Of a DNA stretch of 64,000 nucleotides, positions 16,000 through 25,498 are shown piece by piece. This stretch comes from Mesobacillus jeotgali (lineage in GTDB: Bacteria; Bacillota; Bacilli; Bacillales; Cytobacillaceae), in assembly GCF_002874535.1 (NCBI RefSeq), contig NZ_CP025025.1, forward strand, positions 3,061,312 to 3,125,311. The letters run 5' to 3'. Position 1 is the first letter of the stretch; the number at the start of each line of letters is the position of its first letter. Position numbers and translations under genes: made by a program. Below the pieces are notes generated by a model, which was given only the letters and a program-made list of their open reading frames with translations, had not been told where the DNA came from and searched no databases.

Positions 16000-17139
16000 T
16001 TAGCAGCCAATTAATCTTGCAATAACCATTCTTTGGACTTCTGATGTACCTTCACCAATTTCCAGAAGCTTTGCATCCCTCATGTAACGTTCCACTTCAT
16101 ATTCCCTCATATAGCCATATCCGCCGTGTATCTGGACTGCCTGATCAGCTACTTCCATCGCAATTTCAGAAGCATAGAGCTTGCACATTGACGCTTCCTT
16201 TGAGAATGGTCGTCCCTGATCCTTCAGCCAGGCTGCCTTATAGACCATATTGCGTGCAAGTTCAATCTTCATTGCCATGTCAGCAAGCTTGAATTGGATA
16301 GCCTGGAACTGTGATATCGGCCTGCCGAATTGCTGTCTTTCTTTCGCATACTGCAAGGCTTTTTCGTAAGCAGCCTGAGCCACTCCGACAGCCATAGCGC
16401 CTATTCCGATCCTGCCGCCGTCCAGTGTCACAAGGAATTGCTTGAAGCCTTCCCCTTTTTTTCCAAGAAGGTTTTCAACTGGCACATGGACATCCTCCAT
16501 CACCAGCTGAGTAGTATTCGATGCATTCAACCCCATCTTTTCATAATTATCAATGACAGAGAACCCTGGTGCATCGGTTGGAACGATAATTGCACTGATT
16601 TCCTTTTTTCCATCCACATTACCAGTGATCGCCGTCATTGCCAAATGTTTGGCATAGCTTGCATTCGTGATAAAGTTCTTGCTGCCGTTGATGATGTATT
16701 CCCCATCAACCTCTTTGGCCGTCGTCTGGGTACCTCCTGCATCCGAGCCTGCATTTGGTTCTGTCAGCCCGAAAGCCCCCAGTGATTCGCCTGTACAGAT
16801 TGGAGCCAGGTATTTTTGTTTCTGTTCTTCTGTACCAAATAGATTGATAGGAGCGCCTCCAAGAGATATGTGGGCAGAATATGTAATCCCAGTTGAGGCG
16901 CATGCCTTGCTCAATTCCTCAGTGACAATCGCAAAACTGACCGTATCAGCTCCTGCTCCGCCATATTCCTCAGGGAACGGCAAGCCCAGCATTCCTAGTT
17001 CTCCCAGTTTTTTGAAGATTTCTGTCGGGAATTGTTTTGTTTTATCTCTTTCAATCGCTCCTGGAGCAACTTCTTCCTCCGCAAATTCTTTAATCGTCCT
17101 TTTAATCATGGCCTGTTCTGATGTTAAATCAAAATTCAT
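16000..17139 (-). CDS. Acyl-CoA dehydrogenase (short/medium-chain type)
   Basis: This FAD enzyme oxidises acyl-CoA to trans-2-enoyl-CoA in fatty acid or branched-chain degradation. The 379-residue protein has the FAD-binding blocks AFGLTEPNAGSDAG and NFITNASYAKH. It also has the substrate-side segment FGRPISQFQAIQFKLADMA, and IHGGYGYMREYEVERYMRD followed by LEIGEGTSEVQR, which carries the catalytic glutamate region. Best resemblance is to butyryl-CoA dehydrogenase/AcdA/MmgC types. The ATG at 17139 has AAGGGGG six bases upstream, while the frame opens at 17181 without support. It is not at this position in B. subtilis, and no other beta-oxidation gene is adjacent. It has its own terminator and about 100 bp upstream of AT-rich sequence. 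Confidence 0.92.
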   Translation of the reverse strand: MNFDLTSEQAMIKRTIKEFAEEEVAPGAIERDKTKQFPTEIFKKLGELGMLGLPFPEEYGGAGADTVSFAIVTEELSKACASTGITYSAHISLGGAPINLFGTEEQKQKYLAPICTGESLGAFGLTEPNAGSDAGGTQTTAKEVDGEYIINGSKNFITNASYAKHLAMTAITGNVDGKKEISAIIVPTDAPGFSVIDNYEKMGLNASNTTQLVMEDVHVPVENLLGKKGEGFKQFLVTLDGGRIGIGAMAVGVAQAAYEKALQYAKERQQFGRPISQFQAIQFKLADMAMKIELARNMVYKAAWLKDQGRPFSKEASMCKLYASEIAMEVADQAVQIHGGYGYMREYEVERYMRDAKLLEIGEGTSEVQRMVIARLIGC

Positions 17140-17237
17140 TTCCATCCCCCTTAAAACATTGAATGCGTTTACATTCTTCATTATAAAGGTGGATAAACAA
17201 TTTTCTCAACATTTAAAAACTTTTAAATTATTAAAAA

Positions 17238-17768
17238 TTATATAAATATAGTAATTAATAGGGTGATTAACCCTATAATTCCTGATAGTTTGAAGCTCAA
17301 TATCTTCCACTTCGTCCCTGCTGTAATCCACAATAAGCAGTTCAGGCCCGCTACGAGGTAAAGAATGACGGGATGGTCTGGAAATATTATTTCAGCTGCC
17401 TGAACAGATGTGATTAATAAAAGAAGCGCAGAAGCAAGTAATGGGATCAAATCAAAAAAAGATTTTTTCAACATATAAAAGGCTGCTGAAAGGGTAGTAA
17501 TGCCAAAAAAAATGATAAGGGCAGTTTGCAAAAAGAGAGACAATTCAGTAAAATAAAATAAAAAAACTGAAAGCGATAACAATCCAACTAGAATAAAACC
17601 TATTATTCCCTTAGTACCGCTCGGCCTCTTTTTTCGAGTCGAGTCAGCTTCAGAGCTTCCCTCTGTATACAGGTTCAAGAGGAAATCACAATAGTGCTCA
17701 GGCAACAGCCTGTTTTGCTTCCAGTACTTAATTTCATTGGTGATGATTTTCCTGCGATGGTCATCCAT
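17238..17768 (-). CDS. Conserved hypothetical membrane protein
   Basis: This protein (176 residues from the ATG at 17768) has a soluble N-terminal segment, NEIKYWKQNRLLPEHYCDF with LLNLYTEG, a basic linker, and then five to six hydrophobic helices filling residues 55-176. A similar N-terminal WK-x-x-x-LLPE pattern occurs in uncharacterised Bacillus membrane proteins and some DUF2157-like proteins. I know no function. The ribosome binding site is weak (AGGATG, distant). The frame could start four codons earlier at 17780. It lies between sigA and the acyl-CoA dehydrogenase. Confidence 0.6.
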   Translation of the reverse strand: MDDHRRKIITNEIKYWKQNRLLPEHYCDFLLNLYTEGSSEADSTRKKRPSGTKGIIGFILVGLLSLSVFLFYFTELSLFLQTALIIFFGITTLSAAFYMLKKSFFDLIPLLASALLLLITSVQAAEIIFPDHPVILYLVAGLNCLLWITAGTKWKILSFKLSGIIGLITLLITIFI

Positions 17769-17828
17769 ATGTAGGCACATCCTGTCTTAATGGTTATTCG
17801 AGCTAATAGTCGGCGGAAAGAAAGTAAA

Positions 17829-17872
17829 AAAGGAATAATTTACTTTTATTTTAAAAAGTAAATTATTCCTTG
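17829..17872 (-). terminator. Rho-independent terminator of the dnaG-sigA operon
   Basis: AGGAATAATTTACTTT pairs with AAAGTAAATTATTCCT, a 16-bp perfect stem, followed on the minus strand by TTTTTT. It lies just after the sigA stop codon. Confidence 0.9.
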
Positions 17873-17878
17873 GCAATC

Positions 17879-19009
17879 CTATTCTAAAAAGTCTTTCAAT
17901 CGTTTGCTGCGACTTGGGTGTCTCAGCTTGCGAAGTGCCTTAGCTTCAATTTGGCGAATACGTTCGCGCGTAACGCCAAATACTTTGCCCACTTCTTCCA
18001 AAGTGCGAGTGCGGCCATCATCAAGACCAAAACGGAGTCGAAGGACGTTTTCTTCACGGTCAGTAAGCGTATCTAGGACATCCTCCAGCTGTTCCTTCAA
18101 AAGCTCATATGCAGCATGTTCGGAAGGAGAGGTAGCATCCTGGTCCTCAATGAAATCACCAAGGTGGGAATCATCTTCTTCCCCTATCGGAGTTTCGAGG
18201 GATACTGGCTCCTGGGCAATCTTAAGGATTTCTCGCACTTTCTCAGGTGACAGGTCCATGTCTTCGCCAATCTCTTCAGGCGTTGGTTCGCGGCCTAAGT
18301 CCTGGAGGAGCTGTCTTTGTACGCGAATCAATTTATTGATGGTTTCAACCATATGGACAGGGATCCTGATAGTCCTTGCCTGGTCAGCGATAGCACGAGT
18401 GATGGCCTGACGGATCCACCAGGTAGCATAGGTACTGAATTTAAAACCTTTGCGGTAATCGAACTTTTCAACCGCTTTGATCAAACCCATATTCCCTTCC
18501 TGAATCAGGTCAAGGAATAACATACCACGGCCTACATAGCGTTTCGCAATACTTACTACGAGTCGAAGGTTTGCTTCGGCAAGACGTCTTTTGGCTTCTT
18601 CATCGCCTTGTTCGATTCTTTCTGCCAGATTGATCTCTTCTTCTGCAGAAAGCAGGTCAACTCGGCCAATCTCTTTTAGGTACATCCTTACCGGGTCATT
18701 GATTTTCACTCCCGGCGGGACACTTAAGTCATTCAAGTCGAATTCTTCATCGTCTTTTGCAAGCTGTTTGATGTCAGGGTCTTCAACTTCATCGCTTTCA
18801 CCTACGAGTTCAATCCCTTGTTCACCGAGGAACTCATAGTATTCATCCATCTGATCGGAATCAAGGTCGAAGCTTGATAGCCTTTCTGCGATATCATCAT
18901 AGGCAAGGACACCTGTTTTCTTGCCTATTGCCGTTAACTGGTCTTTCACTTGTTCAACTGTCACTTCATTTTCAGTGACTTCTTTAGAACGGGCTGACTT
19001 TTCAGCCAT
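17879..19009 (-). CDS. sigA: RNA polymerase primary sigma factor SigA (RpoD)
   Basis: SigA directs RNA polymerase to housekeeping promoters. The 376-residue protein has region 1.1 ([13 protein letters not shown]), region 1.2 ([15 protein letters not shown]) and region 2 ([17 protein letters not shown] through [13 protein letters not shown]). Region 3 ([11 protein letters not shown]) and region 4.2 ([20 protein letters not shown]) follow. Length matches B. subtilis SigA (371). The ATG at 19009 has GGAGGGGG four bases upstream; an upstream TTG is not needed. The gene follows dnaG by 43 bp on the same strand, the conserved dnaG-sigA macromolecular synthesis operon, with yqxD at its head. Confidence 0.98.
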   Translation of the reverse strand: MAEKSARSKEVTENEVTVEQVKDQLTAIGKKTGVLAYDDIAERLSSFDLDSDQMDEYYEFLGEQGIELVGESDEVEDPDIKQLAKDDEEFDLNDLSVPPGVKINDPVRMYLKEIGRVDLLSAEEEINLAERIEQGDEEAKRRLAEANLRLVVSIAKRYVGRGMLFLDLIQEGNMGLIKAVEKFDYRKGFKFSTYATWWIRQAITRAIADQARTIRIPVHMVETINKLIRVQRQLLQDLGREPTPEEIGEDMDLSPEKVREILKIAQEPVSLETPIGEEDDSHLGDFIEDQDATSPSEHAAYELLKEQLEDVLDTLTDREENVLRLRFGLDDGRTRTLEEVGKVFGVTRERIRQIEAKALRKLRHPSRSKRLKDFLE

Positions 19010-19052
19010 ATGTCCCCCTCCTTCCAAAAATCAAAAACAATCAGCATAAGCT

Positions 19053-20861
19053 TTATAAGGTCTTGCGCAATTGGATAATTTCCGTTGCGATAGCCGCAGC
19101 GCGCAAGAAATCGTTTTGTCGTTCTGCCTGTTTTTGTTCTGCCATTTTTTCCTTTATTTTTAACATTTTTTGATAATTCAAGACCTGCTTGATATAATCA
19201 GATAATTCCTGGTCACTGATCTCCTCGTTAAGAGGCATCATTTCTATATCAGCAACGACCCTTTTTAGCTTATTATCCTGGAGATAATTTAAGAACGCGC
19301 TTGGGTCAGGATCATGTCCTTTTTCATAGTATGCAAATAAATAAGTAATAATAGCCTGATGTTCATCAATGTTTAATGTACTTCCTGCAAGCATTTCCTG
19401 TACCTTATATGCGACATCGGCGTCTCTCATCATATGAAAGATCATTCGCCTTTCTGCAGTGTGGTATGCAGGCTTCAATTCTGATTTCCTGGCGTAGCTT
19501 ACAGGTTTTGATTCCGCTCGCGGTTGATTTTGCCCCCTCTTTTGGCCCGACGCCTGAACCAGCTGATTGAGCTGTTGGGCTAAAGCTTCTAGGGATAGCG
19601 AGAACTCATTCGCAAGCTGCCTCAAGTAAAGGTCTTTTTCTACTGCTTTATCGAGCGTGCTGATTTCTTTAAGTACTTCTTCGATATATTGAAGGCGATC
19701 TCCTTCATTCTGAAGGTTTTTCCCTCGACGATAATATATTAATTTAAATGCCATCAAGGTGGCGCTGGAGCCAATAATATCGTTCTTGAATTTTTCCTCG
19801 CCATGCACCTTTATGAAATCATCAGGATCCATGCCATCTGGCATTGTTGCAACCCTGACAGCGAATCCCGCTTTTGACAGCATGTTAGATGCCCTGAAAG
19901 CCGCTTCAATACCGGCTTTGTCCGAGTCGTAGCAAATCGTTACAGCTTGCACATTTCTTTTCAGCAAGGAGATATGTTCATCAGTCAAGGATGTCCCCAT
20001 CGTGGCGACACCGTTTTCTACGCCTGCCCGGTTAGCAGAAATAACATCGGCGAATCCTTCGAAAAGTACAGCTTGCTGCTGCTTTCGGATCACACCGCGA
20101 GCAAGGTGGAAATTATATAGAATTTTACTTTTGTTGAAGATTTGCGTTTCGGGACTGTTAAGATATTTGGGTTCTTCGCCCCCTAGTGCCCGCCCTGAAA
20201 ACGCAATCGTATTCCCCTGGTGGTCGAGGATTGGAAACATAATCCTGTTCCTGAACCTGTCAAAGTATGTCCCATCGTTTTCCCGCTGGATGACAAGTCC
20301 TGCTTTCGAAATTAAATCCAGCGAAAATCCCCGCTTTTCAAGCAGTTTCACTGCAAAGTCCCATGAAGGCAATGAATAGCCTATTTGGAATGTGTCAATG
20401 GACTCCTGTGTAAATCCCCTGTTAAGAAGATATTCAAGGGCCTCTTGACCTTCTTTTGTGTTTACAAGCAAATGATGATAAAATTTACGCAATAGTTCAT
20501 GCGCTTCAATCATTTGCTTCGAGCCTTCAGGCAGTTGTGTGTTTTTGCCCGAAGCCGGTCCTTCCAGCTTCAGTTCGATGTTCGCACTTTTCGCGAGCTT
20601 TACTGCAGCTTCTTGAAACGTCAGGCCATCAATATCCATCAGGAATGAAAACACATTCCCGCCGGCACCACAACCAAAGCAGTGATAAATCTGCTTATCA
20701 GGTGAAACTGAAAATGATGGAGAGTTTTCCCCATGAAATGGACAAAGCCCAAAATAATTCCGGCCTTGTTTTTTCAATTGGACGTAATCACCAATGACAT
20801 CGACTATCTCAACCGCCTGCCGGATTTCATTTACTTTTTCCTCGGCAATCCTCTCTGCCAT
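19053..20861 (-). CDS. dnaG: DNA primase DnaG
   Basis: DnaG makes RNA primers for replication. The 602-residue protein shows the CHC2 zinc finger (CPFHGENSPSFSVSP then YHCFGCGAGG). The TOPRIM core has the acidic motifs FEGFADVISA and CYDSDKAGIEAA. A C-terminal helicase-interaction region begins after about residue 430. Length matches B. subtilis DnaG (603). The ATG at 20861 has GAGGT seven bases upstream; another in-frame ATG two codons earlier sits too close to that site. It is flanked by yqxD (15 bp upstream) and sigA (downstream). Confidence 0.97.
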   Translation of the reverse strand: MAERIAEEKVNEIRQAVEIVDVIGDYVQLKKQGRNYFGLCPFHGENSPSFSVSPDKQIYHCFGCGAGGNVFSFLMDIDGLTFQEAAVKLAKSANIELKLEGPASGKNTQLPEGSKQMIEAHELLRKFYHHLLVNTKEGQEALEYLLNRGFTQESIDTFQIGYSLPSWDFAVKLLEKRGFSLDLISKAGLVIQRENDGTYFDRFRNRIMFPILDHQGNTIAFSGRALGGEEPKYLNSPETQIFNKSKILYNFHLARGVIRKQQQAVLFEGFADVISANRAGVENGVATMGTSLTDEHISLLKRNVQAVTICYDSDKAGIEAAFRASNMLSKAGFAVRVATMPDGMDPDDFIKVHGEEKFKNDIIGSSATLMAFKLIYYRRGKNLQNEGDRLQYIEEVLKEISTLDKAVEKDLYLRQLANEFSLSLEALAQQLNQLVQASGQKRGQNQPRAESKPVSYARKSELKPAYHTAERRMIFHMMRDADVAYKVQEMLAGSTLNIDEHQAIITYLFAYYEKGHDPDPSAFLNYLQDNKLKRVVADIEMMPLNEEISDQELSDYIKQVLNYQKMLKIKEKMAEQKQAERQNDFLRAAAIATEIIQLRKTL

Positions 20862-20876
20862 AAGCATGACCTCTAA

Positions 20877-21362
20877 TTAGTTGTGATTACTTGAACATAT
20901 CTTAAAATTCGACAAAAGCATGTTCAATTCCTTTATAAACTTTTCCCTGTCTTTTTCTGTAAAGGGTTTTGGTCCCTTTCCATAGGATCCCTGCCTTCTA
21001 GCCCTGGCAGAAAGATACCTTAAGTCAAGGGCAGTCTGAATGTCCTTTTCTTCAAATAAATTTCCCCTAGGAGAGATGGCATAAACCCCTTTCGCAATGA
21101 GGGTAGATGCAAGACCGATGTCCTGCGTCACCGCAAAATCACCTTTCTTAACGTGATTCATTAAATAAAGGTCTACAGCTTCCTTATGAGAATCGACAAA
21201 AACCCAGTTCTGCCCTTGAAGATCGTTCTTCATATGGGCATAAGAAGCCACAAAAACAGCTTCGATGGAAAACTTCGAAGCAATTTCGACAATTTCCTTA
21301 ATGACCGGGCAAGAGTCTGCATCAACAAAAAGGGTCTGACTGTTGATTTTACTAGTATTAAT
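20877..21362 (-). CDS. yqxD: YaiI/YqxD family protein (DUF188), apparent ATT start
   Basis: The family has a PIN-like acidic motif near its N-terminus (FVDADSCPV here) and a C-terminal ARRQGSYGKGPKPFTEKDR block; function is unproven. The conserved N-terminal 37 residues are encoded in frame upstream of the first GTG (21251), but that stretch holds no ATG, GTG or TTG. The frame is closed by TGA at 21369-21371. Between them ATT (21360-21362) lies nine bases after GGAG, and starting there gives 161 residues, close to the 166 of B. subtilis YqxD. A start at GTG 21251 would delete the DAD-x-CP motif, so I annotate the ATT start. A point mutation or sequencing error of an ATG is the alternative. 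It heads the yqxD-dnaG-sigA operon. Confidence 0.8.
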   Translation of the reverse strand: MNTSKINSQTLFVDADSCPVIKEIVEIASKFSIEAVFVASYAHMKNDLQGQNWVFVDSHKEAVDLYLMNHVKKGDFAVTQDIGLASTLIAKGVYAISPRGNLFEEKDIQTALDLRYLSARARRQGSYGKGPKPFTEKDREKFIKELNMLLSNFKICSSNHN

Positions 21363-21595
21363 TCTACATCACTCCGCATATTCCTTCTTAAGGATTGTAT
21401 TTTTTCAAGGGAATTTTGTCGAATTTTTTCGCGGTCAACATCTTGACAACTGATAGTAAATAGTTTATTCGTAATCTGTCCAGTCTAAACCTAAACAGAT
21501 ACATTTTTATCACAATTTTTTATTATAGTATAAGAAAGCCTATTTTTCCATTATTTTTTCTTGGCTAATGCATTAATTCAATAAAGAGAACCGTC

Positions 21596-21625
21596 AAAAA
21601 GAAAAGCACATAAAAAATATGTGCT
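21596..21625 (-). terminator. Terminator of the ccpN-yqfL operon
   Basis: AGCACATA and TATGTGCT pair around a five-base loop overlapping the yqfL stop codon, followed on the minus strand by TTTCTTTTT. Confidence 0.8.
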
Positions 21626-22442
21626 ATTCGTCCATTTTCTTGTTACGGACCATATTCAGGATAACATTCGCGGTTTCTTCCACCGCTTTGTTGGTTACAT
21701 CGATAACTGGACATCCTATTTTTTCAACAATTCCATCAAAATATTCTATCTCTTCCTTGATTCTTTCGATATTCGCATATATCGCCTGATCGTTCAATCC
21801 AAGTGAGATTAACCTCTCACGGCGGATTTGGTTCAATTTGTCGGGAGTTATCCTTAGGCCGAAGCATTTTTCCTTGGGAACAAGGAATAATTCTTCTGGT
21901 GGGTCGACTTCAGGCACCAGCGGCACATTCGCAACTTTATATCGCTTGTGGGCGAGGTATTGTGATAATGGTGTCTTGGATGTTCTTGATACGCCCACCA
22001 GGACGATATCCGCTTTCAGTATGCCTCTTGGATCGCGGCCATCATCATATTTTACTGCGAATTCGATTGCTTCTACTTTTTTGAAGTAATCTTCATCTAG
22101 TTTACGGACAAGGCCAGGTTCGTATAGTGGTGTTTCACCACTTAGTTGTTGAACTTGCTGCATAAGCGGCCCGATGATGTCACATGCATAGATCCCCTCT
22201 TTGGTAGCAGACTCTTGAAGATAGTTGCTTATATCTGGCTTGACCAATGTGTAGGCGATCATTCCGCCATCATGCTTAGCAAGAGAAATGACTTCATCAA
22301 TATGTACTTTATCCTCTACGTAAGGAAACCTTTTAAGTGAAACATCCAAATGTTCGAATTGGCTGATGGCAGCCTTCGTAACGAGCTCTGCTGTCTCACC
22401 GACAGAGTCAGAAACCACATAAATAATAGGTGTTTTATTCAT
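21624..22442 (-). CDS. yqfL: Pyruvate,phosphate dikinase regulatory-type kinase/pyrophosphorylase YqfL
   Basis: DUF299 proteins are bifunctional serine/threonine kinases and phosphorylases that use ADP and Pi to switch PPDK or PEP synthase. In B. subtilis YqfL affects CcpN-controlled gluconeogenesis. The 272-residue protein has the N-terminal [15 protein letters not shown], the P-loop-like [15 protein letters not shown], and the C-terminal INTFERI-type segment [15 protein letters not shown]. It follows ccpN by 29 bp on the same strand, as in B. subtilis, supporting a joint role. The direct substrate in this organism is not shown. Confidence 0.93.
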   Translation of the reverse strand: MNKTPIIYVVSDSVGETAELVTKAAISQFEHLDVSLKRFPYVEDKVHIDEVISLAKHDGGMIAYTLVKPDISNYLQESATKEGIYACDIIGPLMQQVQQLSGETPLYEPGLVRKLDEDYFKKVEAIEFAVKYDDGRDPRGILKADIVLVGVSRTSKTPLSQYLAHKRYKVANVPLVPEVDPPEELFLVPKEKCFGLRITPDKLNQIRRERLISLGLNDQAIYANIERIKEEIEYFDGIVEKIGCPVIDVTNKAVEETANVILNMVRNKKMDE

Positions 22443-22471
22443 CTTTGACCAACCCCTTTTCTATTTGCTTC

Positions 22472-23104
22472 TTATTCCTCTGCCAAGGCCACAAAAGCCT
22501 TTGTAATGTTCGTCTTGGTCAATCTTCCTACCAACTCGTACCCATCATCTGCATCTTTGATGATAGGAAGGGCATCAATCTGCTTTTCAATCAATTCCTT
22601 GGCAGCATCAATGAGCAGGTCATCCCGGCGGCACACGGTTATATTTGGCATCCTTGTCATGATGATATTAACGGGCAAAGTAGTCAGCTCCTGCTTTCCA
22701 ATGCTTGCTCTCAATAAATCTTTGCGAGAAAGGACACCTACTAGCCTTGAAGCTTTATCAACCACAAATAAAGTACCTACATCTTCAAGGAACATCGTAA
22801 CAATCGCATCGTAGACAGAGACATTTTCAGGAACAACTACAGGAATGGACTGATAATCCCTGACAAGTATTTTTTTAAGATTCTCAGAAAGCAGCTGATT
22901 CCCAGATTTGCCTGTGTAGAAATAACCTACACGAGGTCTGGCATCCAAATACCCCGACATCGTCAGGATGGCAAGGTCAGGCCTGAGGGTAGCCCTTGTC
23001 AGATTTAACTTTTCAGCAATATGCTCTCCAGTGATCGGTCCGTTATCTTTAACGATTTGCAGAATATGCTCCTGGCGTTTATTCAGTTCGATTGTCCTCA
23101 CCAC
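22472..23104 (-). CDS. ccpN: Transcriptional repressor CcpN (CBS-domain regulator)
   Basis: CcpN represses gluconeogenic genes (gapB, pckA) in B. subtilis when glycolytic sugars are present, sensing nucleotides through CBS domains. The 210-residue protein has an N-terminal winged helix (ELNKRQEHILQIVKDNGPIT and LNLTRATLRPDLAIL). Two CBS domains follow: SVYDAIVTMFLEDVGTLFVVD, written here over two blocks, and a second around RRDDLLIDAAKELIEKQIDA. Length is close to B. subtilis CcpN (212). The start is one of two consecutive GTG codons (23104, 23101) with a poor binding site. Poor initiation might keep repressor levels low. Confidence 0.93.
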   Translation of the reverse strand: MVRTIELNKRQEHILQIVKDNGPITGEHIAEKLNLTRATLRPDLAILTMSGYLDARPRVGYFYTGKSGNQLLSENLKKILVRDYQSIPVVVPENVSVYDAIVTMFLEDVGTLFVVDKASRLVGVLSRKDLLRASIGKQELTTLPVNIIMTRMPNITVCRRDDLLIDAAKELIEKQIDALPIIKDADDGYELVGRLTKTNITKAFVALAEE

Positions 23105-23368
23105 CCATCGGGAGATTTTTTTAATAAGCTATTCTCGCTAAGGTTATTAAGTATTAATACATTTTCGTTTTACTATTTGGGATCATCCATGGTTGTACTG
23201 TTCCCTGGAAACATTAGACTGACCGTTTAAACAGCCTTTATGTAAAAAACCAATAAACTTATTATATACTAGACGAGGTAATAAATAGGGATAAATATTC
23301 TGATACTTATTAACATTTGATGAAGATTTATGCGAGCAGCATTTGCACTGACTTTCGTTACTTGCTGA
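23105..23368. other. Intergenic gap between glyS and ccpN
   Basis: This AT-rich gap of about 260 bp upstream of ccpN must hold its promoter. A TATAAT-like box lies on the minus strand near 23265, but no good -35 partner is evident. I see no ORF with a binding site, and no repeat. Confidence 0.4.
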
Positions 23369-23394
23369 AGTGCCTTCCTGTGGAGGAAGGCACT
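23369..23394 (-). terminator. Probable terminator of glyQS
   Basis: AGTGCCTTCCT and AGGAAGGCACT form an 11-bp perfect stem with a GTGG loop 29 bp after glyS. The downstream minus-strand tract is not T-rich, so efficiency is uncertain. Confidence 0.6.
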
Positions 23395-23422
23395 CAAATA
23401 AAGCATTTCATGATAACAGTGC

Positions 23423-25498
23423 TTACTTTACGACGATATCATTTACTTTTGCAAGCTTCATGATCAAAGCTGCAAGTGCAGCCATCTGATTCAGACGGTT
23501 TTCACGTACATCCAGTTTATCAGACATGACCATTGTATGCTCAAAATAATCATTGATTTCAGGTTTAATGTCAACTAAAAGCTGATAATATGAAGCCGCA
23601 TCCATGCCATCCTCGGCCTTCTTTCCGAGTTCAAGATACTTTTCATACAACCTTTGCTCATACTCGTTTTCGAATCGCTCTGGATCGATATCGCCCTGCA
23701 CTTCTTTCTTGCTAGCGATATTAAGAACCCGGCTCAATGCTTCCATGCTTTCTTTAAAGCCCTCATCACTGCTGGCAGTCTGGAGCGCTTCTGCTTTTTC
23801 AATCAGTCCCGATATAATACCAATTTCTCCTCCGAGTACGGCATCAATTAAATCGTAGCGGATTCCTCGCTCCTGTAACAAATGCTTGACTCTCAATTTA
23901 AAGAATTGGATAAGGTCATGGTAAACTTCTTCGTCAGTGCGCTTTGTAATTCCTGCTTCTGATACAAGATTAAGCGAAAGGCCGACTAGATTTTCAAGTG
24001 AGATATTCCACTTTTTTTCGATCAGGGTCTGCACGATTCCAGTCGCCTGTCTTCTCAATGCATATGGATCCTGAGAACCGCTAGGAATGATGCCGAGCGA
24101 GAAGAATGCAACAATTGTATCGAGTTTATCAGAAATTGCAACCAACGCTCCCGCTGGTGATCCTGGTATTGAATCGTCTGCATTACGAGGCATATAATGC
24201 TCATTGATAGCCACTGCCACCTCTGGGCTTTCGCCTTTTTGCAATGCGTATTTTTCTCCCATTATTCCTTGTAATTCCGGGAACTCGTATACCATCTGTG
24301 AAACTAGATCAAATTTGCTGATTTGGGCCGCCCGATCTGAAAATTTCACAACATCTTGCGCGAATTCCAATCTTTCAGCAACCAAGCCTACAAGCTTGCG
24401 CACTCGTTCTGATTTTTCAGCAATTGTTCCGATATCTTCGTGGTAAACAACATTCTTTAATTTTTCCAATGCTGCATCAATTGGCATTCTTTGGTCTTCC
24501 TTATAGAAGAATGCCGCATCCGCCAGTCGAGCTCTTAGTACTTTCTCATTACCGCGTGCAACCTTCTCAATATGGAGGTGATCACCGTTCCTTACTGTAA
24601 TGAAATGAGGCAGCAATTCTCCGCTCGTAGATTTCACAGGAAAATACCTTTGGTGTTCCTTCATGGAAGTAATCAGCACTTCGCTTGGGATTTCCAGAAA
24701 TTCCTCCTCGAACCGGCCATATAAAGCAGTTGGATATTCAACCAGATTATTGACTTCTTCAAGCAAGTCTTCATCGACAGGGACTACCCAGCCGTTCTCA
24801 TCCTCAATTTTTTCAAGCTGAGAAGTAATGGCGTCCTTACGCTTTTTCGCGTCAGCAACAACATATTGCCCTAACAAAGCTTCTTCATATTCCTGAGGAT
24901 CGGTTAACTGGATTTCACCTTCTCCAAGGAATCGGTGGCCCCTTGTTACGTTGCCAGTTTGGACACCAGCAATCTCAAATGGAATGATATCTTTTCCGAA
25001 CATGGCAACAAGCCATTTAATTGGCCGGACATAACGAAGCTCGAGGTCAGCCCAGCGCATGTTTTTCGGGAATGTCAACCCAGTAATGATTGCTTTCAGT
25101 TCAACAAGCAGCTCAAAGGTATCCTTTCCTTTTATGAATTTTTTTACGTGAGCATACTCAACACCGTTGATCTCTTTGAAATAGATGTCCTCTACCGTCA
25201 ACCCCTGGCCGCGTGTAAAGCCGATCGCTGCTTTGGACCACTCTCCGCCCTCAGCAAGTGCAATTTTCTTAGCAGGGCCTTTTGCTTCTTCCTCGCTGTC
25301 TTCCTGACGCTCATCAACATTCAAGACAAGCAATGCAAGCCGGCGTGGTGTGGAATAAAGCTGGATTGCTTCGAAACCAATATTATTCGATTTCAGCCAA
25401 TTCTCCACCTTGGAAGCCAGCTGGTTCATGGAGTCAGTAATAAATCTTGCAGGCATTTCTTCCAAACCGATTTCAAGCAATAAATTACGTTTAGTCAT
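23423..25498 (-). CDS. glyS: Glycyl-tRNA synthetase beta subunit
   Basis: The beta subunit of the heterotetrameric glycyl-tRNA synthetase binds tRNA-Gly. The 691-residue protein begins [14 protein letters not shown], contains the long insertion with [17 protein letters not shown], and has HD-like and anticodon-binding domains toward the C-terminus ([11 protein letters not shown]). Length matches the Bacillus protein (about 680). Its start overlaps the end of glyQ by 8 bp, so the two subunits are translationally coupled. Both are expected to be under the glycine T-box upstream of glyQ. Confidence 0.96.
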   Translation of the reverse strand: MTKRNLLLEIGLEEMPARFITDSMNQLASKVENWLKSNNIGFEAIQLYSTPRRLALLVLNVDERQEDSEEEAKGPAKKIALAEGGEWSKAAIGFTRGQGLTVEDIYFKEINGVEYAHVKKFIKGKDTFELLVELKAIITGLTFPKNMRWADLELRYVRPIKWLVAMFGKDIIPFEIAGVQTGNVTRGHRFLGEGEIQLTDPQEYEEALLGQYVVADAKKRKDAITSQLEKIEDENGWVVPVDEDLLEEVNNLVEYPTALYGRFEEEFLEIPSEVLITSMKEHQRYFPVKSTSGELLPHFITVRNGDHLHIEKVARGNEKVLRARLADAAFFYKEDQRMPIDAALEKLKNVVYHEDIGTIAEKSERVRKLVGLVAERLEFAQDVVKFSDRAAQISKFDLVSQMVYEFPELQGIMGEKYALQKGESPEVAVAINEHYMPRNADDSIPGSPAGALVAISDKLDTIVAFFSLGIIPSGSQDPYALRRQATGIVQTLIEKKWNISLENLVGLSLNLVSEAGITKRTDEEVYHDLIQFFKLRVKHLLQERGIRYDLIDAVLGGEIGIISGLIEKAEALQTASSDEGFKESMEALSRVLNIASKKEVQGDIDPERFENEYEQRLYEKYLELGKKAEDGMDAASYYQLLVDIKPEINDYFEHTMVMSDKLDVRENRLNQMAALAALIMKLAKVNDIVVK

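Noticed and set aside
16667-17245. 192-codon plus-strand ORF opposite the acyl-CoA dehydrogenase
   Set aside because: It is antisense to a well-supported enzyme with a low-complexity, Ser/Pro/Ala-rich translation; no binding site.
20877-21251. Short YqxD starting at the internal GTG
   Set aside because: This removes the conserved FVDADSCP motif although its codons are intact upstream, and there is no good ribosome binding site before that GTG.
21363-21595. Sigma-A promoter for yqxD-dnaG-sigA
   Set aside because: TATAAT-like and TTGAC-like boxes exist in this AT-rich stretch, but no pair has acceptable spacing on the minus strand. A promoter must exist but I cannot place it.
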